Source: Tessaracoccus palaemonis
GTDB lineage: Bacteria > Actinomycetota > Actinomycetes > Propionibacteriales > Propionibacteriaceae
Direction of reading: 5' to 3'
NCBI RefSeq assembly: GCF_019316905.1
Contig: NZ_CP079216.1
Span: forward strand, 2,170,001 to 2,234,000
Length of the DNA stretch: 64,000 nt
Under the pieces are notes generated by a model. That model worked only from the letters and a program-made list of their open reading frames with translations. It ran no database searches and was not told the origin of the DNA. Position 1 is the first letter of the stretch. Every line of letters begins with the position of its first letter. A program made the position numbers and the translations under genes. Positions 58,455 through 64,000 of the stretch are shown piece by piece.

Positions 58455-59894
58455 TCATGCGTCGATGCTGATATCGACCTTGCCCTCATGAAGATTCACC
58501 TCGACGATGTGTACGACGACCTCGCTGCCCGGCTTCGTCTCCTCCGCCTGAACCCTCAACTCCACAGCGGGATTGGCCACCTGGACTGTGGCCTGACCGG
58601 TCTTGGGATTCACGTCGGTGACGACCGCCCGGAACCGCTCCCCCACCCGGCCACGCAGCACGAGCGCCTCCGCCAGGTCCATGACTCCCCGCTCGTACGC
58701 TGCGGCGGTCCGGTCCGAGGCGGCCATCTCTCCGGGGAGCTCAGCCAGCGCCGCTCTCGCCCAGTCGGGGACGGGCGTCCCGCCCAGCTCTGCGAGGCAG
58801 ATCTCCAGCACGTACCTGTCGATCAGTCGCCTCAGCGGTGCCGTGGTGTGGGCGTAGGGCGCGGCGAGCGCCGAGTGGAGATGGTTCCCATCCGGGAGCG
58901 CCCCGTCAAAGGCAACGTAGCCCGCGCCACGGAACAGGCTGGTGCAGCGGGTCAACGCAGCAAGCTCCCGTGGCCGGTGGGGAGAGAGTGAACGCACGAA
59001 GTCCGGGTACGTCACCGAGCGCGGCCACTCGATTCCCAGCGCGTTGACGCGACGGCGCAGCGAGTCGACCTCATCGTCGCCCGCCGGGGGCAGCGTGCGG
59101 AGGATCCCGACCTTGGCGTCGAGCATGACCCTGGCGGCCGCCATCCCGGTCAGCAGCGAGATCTGCGCGTTGCACTCCTCCACGTCGACGACGTCGCGGA
59201 ACTCCAGCCCCCACCGTCCGTCCGGCTCCTCGACGATCTCCTGCTCCGGCAGGTTCAGGGAGACGCCGCCCCGTTGGATCTCACGCTCCCTGCGGAGCCG
59301 GCCCACCTCCGGGAGCAGCGCAATGCTGGGGTGCGGGATACCCGCGTCCAGGTCCGCCTGCACCGACTCGTAGCTGAGCTTGGCGCGGCTGAGCACCAGC
59401 GCCCTCGAGAGTGCGACATCGGTGAGCTCGCCCGTCGCGTCGAGACGGAGTTCCCAGAGCATCGACGGGCGGGGGCGGCCGTCGGCCAGCAGCGACGCTG
59501 CCCCTTCGCTCAGGACCGGGGGATGGAGCGGGATGCGGGCCCCGGGCGCGAACATGGTCTGGCCGCGCCGGTGGGTCTCCGCGTCGAGGGCCGAGCCCGG
59601 CTGCACGAAGTGCCCGACATCGGAAATGGCGTACCTCACGAGGAAGCCCGTGCCCGCCCGTTCGATCTGCACCGCCTGGTCGAGGTCCATGGAGCTGGCC
59701 GGGTCGATCGTCACGAACTCGATCCCGGTCCTGTCGGCGTGCGTCTCCGAGGGCGGCAGGGACGCGGCACGCTCGGCGTCCACCACGACCTCGGCGGGGA
59801 ACTCAGCAGTGAGCCCCAGACGCGCCTGGAGGGCCGCCAGAGCCTCCCGCACGTCAGCTGGCGGCCCAGGGATGCTGACGTGCGGGGAGGGCAT
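58455..59894 (-). CDS. RNB-domain ribonuclease (RNase II family)
   Basis: A 479-residue exoribonuclease of the RNase II/R type. The RNB catalytic core shows IDPASSMDLDQAV with the metal-binding Asp residues (about 68-80) and the C-terminal APYAHTTAPLRRLIDRYV. It is shorter than RNase R, with a small C-terminal OB-like (S1) segment and no clear N-terminal cold-shock domains. It starts within the stop of the zinc-ribbon gene (ATGA), so they are coupled. It probably degrades RNA 3' to 5'. Confidence 0.92.
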   Translation of the reverse strand: MPSPHVSIPGPPADVREALAALQARLGLTAEFPAEVVVDAERAASLPPSETHADRTGIEFVTIDPASSMDLDQAVQIERAGTGFLVRYAISDVGHFVQPGSALDAETHRRGQTMFAPGARIPLHPPVLSEGAASLLADGRPRPSMLWELRLDATGELTDVALSRALVLSRAKLSYESVQADLDAGIPHPSIALLPEVGRLRREREIQRGGVSLNLPEQEIVEEPDGRWGLEFRDVVDVEECNAQISLLTGMAAARVMLDAKVGILRTLPPAGDDEVDSLRRRVNALGIEWPRSVTYPDFVRSLSPHRPRELAALTRCTSLFRGAGYVAFDGALPDGNHLHSALAAPYAHTTAPLRRLIDRYVLEICLAELGGTPVPDWARAALAELPGEMAASDRTAAAYERGVMDLAEALVLRGRVGERFRAVVTDVNPKTGQATVQVANPAVELRVQAEETKPGSEVVVHIVEVNLHEGKVDISIDA

Positions 59895-60634
59895 CAGAGG
59901 CCCGACTCGGCGGTGCGGATCAGGATCCGCTCACACTCCACGCACCGGATCACCTCGTCGGCGGGAGCCCGCCGGTACATCTCCAGGTCGGCCACCGTGG
60001 CCTGCAGCTGACATCCCCCGCAGCGACCGCGGGTGAACGCCGCCGCGCCGAGGCCCGACGCGCTGCGCAGCTTCTCGTAGAGCTTCAGCAGGTCGGACGG
60101 GATCTGGGCGGCGATGGGGCCGCGGGTCGCGGTCAGGTCCTGGGACTCGCTCCGCAGCTTCGCGACGGCCTCGTCGCGGATTGCGACGCCGTCGCGCAGC
60201 ATCGCCTCGATCTCGGCCTTGCGCGCGGCGATCCTGTCGCGGTGCGTGGTCGCGTCCTCGAGGCGTCCCATCAGCTCGAGCTCGTTGTCCTCGAGGTCGG
60301 AGATTCTGCGCAACAGGTGCTCGACCTCGTCTGTCAGCGACCGCAGGATCTTGCTGTCGCTCACGGACCCGTCGTGGATGCGCTTCTCCTCGCGCTCGAG
60401 GCGCGCCTTCACCGGGGCGAGGTCGGACTCGGCCTTCTCGACGGCGACGCTGAGGTCCTCCACGTCGACGCCGGAGGCGACCAGCTCGTCGGTGACGGCC
60501 TGTCGCGCCGCCATCAGCTCCGCGATCTCCTTGTGCTGGGGCAGCGTCCGCGCCGCGTGCGCGACCCGACCGATCTCCTTGTCCAGATCGGCGAGGGTCA
60601 ACAGCTTGAGTTGCGCGGCGGGATCAGCGTGCAT
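59894..60634 (-). CDS. Zinc-ribbon coiled-coil protein (COG1579)
   Basis: A 246-residue protein. Residues about 1-180 form a long coiled coil rich in Glu/Arg/Leu, and the C-terminus has a four-Cys zinc ribbon: CGGCQL and CVECERIL. This is the COG1579 family, conserved in actinobacteria and unassigned, proposed to be nucleic-acid-associated. It overlaps the RNB gene by 3 bp, suggesting an RNA-related job. An AAGGA site precedes ATG 60634. Confidence 0.9.
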   Translation of the reverse strand: MHADPAAQLKLLTLADLDKEIGRVAHAARTLPQHKEIAELMAARQAVTDELVASGVDVEDLSVAVEKAESDLAPVKARLEREEKRIHDGSVSDSKILRSLTDEVEHLLRRISDLEDNELELMGRLEDATTHRDRIAARKAEIEAMLRDGVAIRDEAVAKLRSESQDLTATRGPIAAQIPSDLLKLYEKLRSASGLGAAAFTRGRCGGCQLQATVADLEMYRRAPADEVIRCVECERILIRTAESGL

Positions 60635-60696
60635 CGGGGGTCCTTATCCAGTTGGTTGGCGCCCACCTTACCGACAACACATCGGCAGCCCCTCGC

Positions 60697-62049
60697 CTAG
60701 AGGGACAGGCGCTCCCGGACCTTCGCCGCGAGGTTCTCCGCGTGCTCCCGCGCGATCTGCTCCGTGGGGGCCTCGACCATCACGCGGACCAGCGGCTCCG
60801 TGCCCGACGGGCGGAGCAGCACCCTGCCGTCGTCGCCGAGCGCCCGGGCGGCGGCGCTGACCGCGGACTGGACCTCGGTGTCGATGCCGGCGCGCAGCTT
60901 GTCGACGCCGCGCACGTTGATCATCACCTGCGGCAGCACCGTCATCACGGAGGCGAGGTCCGCCAGCGTGCGTCCGGTGGCCAGCATGCGCGCCGCGAGG
61001 TGGAGACCGGTCAGCGTGCCGTCTCCGGTGTTGGCGTACTCGGAGATGATCACGTGCCCCGATTGCTCGCCACCGAGCGCGAAGCCGTTGGCGTTCATCG
61101 ACTCGAGCACGTAGCGGTCGCCGACCTTCGTCTGGTCGACGCGGATGCCGTTGTCGCGCATCGCGTTGATGAGGCCGAGGTTGCTCATCACCGTCGCGAC
61201 CAGGGTGTCTGAGTGCAGACGGTGCTCCTCCTTCATCGCGATCGCGAGGATCGCCATGATCTGGTCGCCGTTGACGAGGTTGCCTTCGTGGTCGACGGCC
61301 AGGCACCGGTCGGCGTCACCGTCGAGGGCGATCCCGAGGTCCGCCCCCTCGGCGACGACGCGCTCGAACAGGTCCCCCATGTGCGTGGAGCCGCAGTTCT
61401 CGTTGATGTTCAGCCCGTCGGGGTCCGCGTGGATGGCGACGATGTCGGCCCCCTGCGCCGCGAAGGCCTCCGGCGCGGTGACGGAGGCCGCGCCGTTGGC
61501 GCAGTCGATGACGATCTTCAGGCCCTGCAGGGAACCCTCGGTCCCCAGCGACGACACCAGGTGGGCGACATACGTCTCGATGGCCCCGAGGTCGTCGGTG
61601 ATGCGGCCGACGGAGGCGCCGGTCGGCCGGACCCACTCCTCCCCGAGGCGAGCCTCGATGGCGTCCTCCAGGTAGTCGTCCAGCTTGACGCCGCCGCGCG
61701 AGAAGAACTTGATCCCGTTGTCGGGCATCGGGTTGTGCGATGCCGACAGCATGACGCCGAGATCGGCGCCGAGGTGGTTGACGAGGAACGCGGTTGCGGG
61801 GGTGGGCAGCACGCCGAGGCGCACCACGTCGACGCCGGCCGATGCCAGCCCGGCGACGACGGCGGCCTCCAGGAACTCTCCGCTCGCCCGGGGGTCGCGT
61901 CCCACCACCGCGAGGGGACGCCGGTCGGCGAAAGCTCCCGCCTCCCCCAGGATGTGCGCCGCCGCGACCGAGAGGTCGAGGGCCAGCTCGGCGGTCAGGT
62001 CCTTGTTCGCGACGCCGCGGACGCCGTCGGTTCCGAAAAGTCTTGCCAC
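60697..62049 (-). CDS. glmM: Phosphoglucosamine mutase
   Basis: Interconverts glucosamine 6-phosphate and 1-phosphate for UDP-GlcNAc and peptidoglycan synthesis. The 450-residue enzyme has the phosphoserine loop [12 protein letters not shown] (Ser104), the metal loop DGDADRC, the sugar-binding GGEQSGHVI and the phosphate-binding [15 protein letters not shown] 62049 is favoured because TAAGGT on the minus strand lies 7 nt upstream (leaderless). It follows rpsI, the order common in actinobacteria. Confidence 0.96.
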   Translation of the reverse strand: MARLFGTDGVRGVANKDLTAELALDLSVAAAHILGEAGAFADRRPLAVVGRDPRASGEFLEAAVVAGLASAGVDVVRLGVLPTPATAFLVNHLGADLGVMLSASHNPMPDNGIKFFSRGGVKLDDYLEDAIEARLGEEWVRPTGASVGRITDDLGAIETYVAHLVSSLGTEGSLQGLKIVIDCANGAASVTAPEAFAAQGADIVAIHADPDGLNINENCGSTHMGDLFERVVAEGADLGIALDGDADRCLAVDHEGNLVNGDQIMAILAIAMKEEHRLHSDTLVATVMSNLGLINAMRDNGIRVDQTKVGDRYVLESMNANGFALGGEQSGHVIISEYANTGDGTLTGLHLAARMLATGRTLADLASVMTVLPQVMINVRGVDKLRAGIDTEVQSAVSAAARALGDDGRVLLRPSGTEPLVRVMVEAPTEQIAREHAENLAAKVRERLSL

Positions 62050-62056
62050 CCGTCCC

Positions 62057-62062
62057 ACCTTA
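62057..62062 (-). promoter_or_regulatory. -10 box of leaderless glmM
   Basis: Minus-strand TAAGGT, 7 nt before GTG 62049. Confidence 0.5.
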
Positions 62063-62099
62063 CCGTCGAGCGCTGAGGGGTTCTTCGGGGCAATGCAGA

Positions 62100-62126
62100 A
62101 CGCCCGCCCCCTGAGGGGACGGGCGT
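62100..62126 (-). terminator. Hairpin after rpsI
   Basis: ACGCCCGCCCC pairs with GGGG-A-CGGGCGT. It lies 16 bp past the rpsI stop and just before glmM. The T-tract is poor. The arms resemble those of the rnpB hairpin. Confidence 0.6.
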
Positions 62127-62141
62127 CGCTGCAGAGCTGGA

Positions 62142-62663
62142 TCAGCGCTTGCTGTACTGCGGGGCCTTGCGGGCCTTCTTGAGACCGGCCTTCTTGCGCT
62201 CGATGACGCGGGCGTCGCGGGTCAGCATGCCGGCCTTCTTCAGCGCGGGGCGTGAGGCCTCGGCGTCGACGAAGTTCAGCGCACGGGCCACGCCGAGGCG
62301 CAGCGCGCCGGCCTGACCGGAGGTGCCGCCGCCGTCGATGCGGGCGATGACGTCGTAGGAACCGACGACACCGGCGACCACGAAGGGCTCGTTGACGTGC
62401 TGCTGGTCGATCTTGTTGGGGAAGTAGTCCTCAAGCGTGCGACCGTTGACGGTCCACTGGCCGGAGCCGGGGACGATGCGGACGCGGGCGACAGCCTCCT
62501 TGCGGCGGCCGGTGGCGGCACCGGGGGCCACGACGGCGGGGCGAACGTCGGCGCCAGCGGCGGCCGCCGGGTTCGAGTCCGAGCGGTAGGCGATCTCGCG
62601 GTTCTGATCGTCGACGAAGGGGGTGATCTCCTCGACGGCGGCTTCGTTAGCGGTGTCAGTCAT
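62142..62663 (-). CDS. rpsI: Ribosomal protein S9
   Basis: Small-subunit protein whose C-terminal tail contacts P-site tRNA. The 173-residue form has an acidic, Ala-rich N-terminal extension of about 45 residues, then the S9 core with [18 protein letters not shown] and [16 protein letters not shown], and the canonical end [11 protein letters not shown] 62663 is the start of the extension. It is co-transcribed with rplM, 11 bp upstream. Confidence 0.97.
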   Translation of the reverse strand: MTDTANEAAVEEITPFVDDQNREIAYRSDSNPAAAAGADVRPAVVAPGAATGRRKEAVARVRIVPGSGQWTVNGRTLEDYFPNKIDQQHVNEPFVVAGVVGSYDVIARIDGGGTSGQAGALRLGVARALNFVDAEASRPALKKAGMLTRDARVIERKKAGLKKARKAPQYSKR

Positions 62664-62674
62664 CTGCTTCTCAC

Positions 62675-63118
62675 TCACTGGGCGATCTGGGTGATCTCGT
62701 AGGGCTGCGGCTGCTGCGCGGTGTGGGGGTGCTCCGGGCCGGCGTAGACCTTGAGCTTGCCCATCAGCTGACGGCTCAGCTTGTTCTTCGGCAGCATGCC
62801 CCACACGGCCTTCTCGACGGCCTTGCGGGGATCCTTCTCGAGCAGCTCGCCGATCGAGACGGTCTTCAGACCACCCGGGCGACCGGAGTGCGAGTAGCGC
62901 ATCGAGTTGGCGCGCTTGTTGCCGGTCAGGGCGATCTTGGAGGCGTTGACGATGACGACGAAGTCGCCACCGTCGACGTGGGGGGCGTAGGTGGCCTTGT
63001 GCTTGCCCCGGAGCAGGGTCGCAGCGGCCACGGCGAGACGACCGAGGACAATGTCCTCGGCGTCAATCACATGCCAGTTCCGGGCGATTTCGCCTGGCTT
63101 CGGAGTGTACGTAGACAC
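62675..63118 (-). CDS. rplM: Ribosomal protein L13
   Basis: Early-assembly large-subunit protein. The 147-residue product (GTG 63118) matches the family length and its start ([19 protein letters not shown]); the core includes [20 protein letters not shown]. An ATG at 63142 would add eight residues that L13 normally lacks, and neither start has a strong Shine-Dalgarno. It forms the usual rplM-rpsI operon. Confidence 0.95.
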   Translation of the reverse strand: MSTYTPKPGEIARNWHVIDAEDIVLGRLAVAAATLLRGKHKATYAPHVDGGDFVVIVNASKIALTGNKRANSMRYSHSGRPGGLKTVSIGELLEKDPRKAVEKAVWGMLPKNKLSRQLMGKLKVYAGPEHPHTAQQPQPYEITQIAQ

Positions 63119-63222
63119 GGAGGCAGACCAACTTCCATTCATTGCGTTCTAAAAATCTCGTAGGCACTGGCGGCAATCGACTCTAAAAGGTCGCCAAGCC
63201 ACACGGCGCGCAACAGCTACCT

Positions 63223-63252
63223 AGCTTAGGCCGTCGATCCCCTTGACAGCAA
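63223..63252 (-). promoter_or_regulatory. Candidate promoter of rplM-rpsI
   Basis: Minus-strand TTGCTG (63247-63252), 18-bp spacer, TAAGCT (63223-63228), about 105 bp before GTG 63118, leaving a leader long enough for L13 autoregulation. Confidence 0.4.
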
Positions 63253-63283
63253 ATCGGGCCGTCGCATGCGTCTGACCAGCAGG

Positions 63284-64000
63284 CTACCGGGCCGGGGGCC
63301 GCAACGCCCGCACGACCGCGTCCAGAAGCCCATCCGCAGCCTCCCTCTTGGATCCGGTCACGTCACCGACGATCGCACCGTCGGATCCGAGGATCACCAG
63401 GTGGTTGTCGGAGGTCTCGAAGCCCGCGGTCCAGCCCACCTCGTTCACCGCAAACAGGTCGGCCCCCTTTCGGACACGCTTCCGCCTGCCACGCTCCAGC
63501 AGTTCCTCTCCGGCGGCAGTCTCCGCCGCGAATCCGACGATCAGCTGTCCCTCACTGCGGGAACGGACGAGCCCGGCGAGGATGTCGGGGTTCTCGGTGA
63601 GCTGCAGAGTCGGGATCCCGCCGTCCTCCTTCGTGAGCTTGCCGTCGGAGACCGAGGCGACGCGGAAGTCGGCGACCGCAGCGGCCATGACGATGACATC
63701 GGCCCTTGCGGCGAAGCCCTGCATGGCCTCCGCCAGCTCGGCGGTGGACCCGACCTCGACGATCTCGACCCCTGGGACGCGCGCCGCGTCGAGCACCGTC
63801 TGCTCCACATTGGCCGCGGCCAGCAGCACCGTCGCCCCACGGTCGACGGCGGCCCTCGCCACTGCGACTCCCTGCTTTCCGCTCGACCGGTTCCCGAGGT
63901 AGCGCACCGGGTCGATGGGCTCACGGGTGCCACCCGCCGACACCGAAACCGTGACGCCGGTCAGGTCCCGCCTGACGTTCAGCAGCGCCAAGGCGGCCGC
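63284..64000 (-). CDS. coaBC: Phosphopantothenoylcysteine synthetase (CoaB part of CoaBC), 5' end outside window
   Basis: The C-terminal half of the bifunctional coenzyme A enzyme. It carries the CoaB domain that joins 4'-phosphopantothenate to Cys: TVSVSAGGTREPIDPVR, then GNRSSGKQGVAVA, AAAVADFRV and the Lys/Asn-rich ATP-binding region with GFAAETA. The frame stays open to base 64000 and reads AAALALLN there, so the N-terminal CoaC decarboxylase probably lies beyond the edge. It is on the same strand as rplM, 165 bp upstream of it. Confidence 0.93.
   Translation of the reverse strand, partial: AAALALLNVRRDLTGVTVSVSAGGTREPIDPVRYLGNRSSGKQGVAVARAAVDRGATVLLAAANVEQTVLDAARVPGVEIVEVGSTAELAEAMQGFAARADVIVMAAAVADFRVASVSDGKLTKEDGGIPTLQLTENPDILAGLVRSRSEGQLIVGFAAETAAGEELLERGRRKRVRKGADLFAVNEVGWTAGFETSDNHLVILGSDGAIVGDVTGSKREAADGLLDAVVRALRPPAR

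Overview
The window is high-GC DNA from an actinobacterium. The signs are C/G-ending codons, many TANNNT -10 boxes placed 5-8 nt before a start codon (leaderless mRNAs), a GlnR-type box before glnA, a DtxR/IdeR-like box, the actinobacterial rRNA leader motif and DUF222-HNH, DUF4191, DUF2510 and RDD proteins. A propionibacterial (Tessaracoccus-like) source is a guess; the 16S gene at 56383-57908 would settle it.

Layout. 0-6.6 kb: end of pepA, then lipoate-linked genes (sucB with two lipoyl domains, lipB, lipA, DUF4191) with a LysR/MFS pair between lipB and lipA. 6.6-10.7 kb: ABC-F ATPase, PadR regulator, AarF/UbiB kinase-like protein. 10.7-17.1 kb: DUF779 plus aldehyde dehydrogenase, a pair of half-ABC transporters behind a DtxR-like box, and an aldo/keto reductase. 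17.2-21.9 kb: RecF-like ATPase, RDD protein, DAACS symporter and glnA1 with a GlnR box.

21.9-38.7 kb is an accessory stretch between glnA1 and glnE, which are neighbours in many actinobacteria. It holds a SIR2-DUF4020 protein of the DSR1 anti-phage type behind a 39-codon ORF, a Fic protein with a perfect operator-like inverted repeat, a DUF222-HNH protein, a UvrD/HelD-like helicase with a nuclease-like insert, DUF1905, an MMPL transporter, an AcuI-like reductase, Fur-KatA, and a flavin-type ABC permease and binding protein under an FMN riboswitch.

38.7-43.5 kb: glnE and glnA2 with an SCP2-like gene. 43.5-49.5 kb: DUF2510 protein, map, and a cluster of two transglutaminase-like proteins and an ATP-grasp/alpha-E fusion. 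49.6-51.8 kb: RNase P RNA and a Bcr/CflA pump with its MarR regulator. 51.8-52.65 kb: no convincing gene, but a degenerate direct repeat and a hairpin. 52.65-58.4 kb: a complete rRNA operon on the minus strand (promoters, leader, 16S, 23S, 5S, terminator) with no tRNA in the spacer. 58.4-64 kb, minus strand: RNB ribonuclease, zinc-ribbon coiled-coil protein, glmM, rpsI, rplM and the CoaB half of coaBC.

The genes fall into lipoylation of 2-oxoacid dehydrogenases, ammonium assimilation (glnA1, glnE, glnA2 and a GlnR site), peroxide and metal responses (Fur-KatA, DtxR-like box), flavin uptake, candidate phage defence, and translation/cell-wall housekeeping. Homology calls come from reading motifs; no database search was run.
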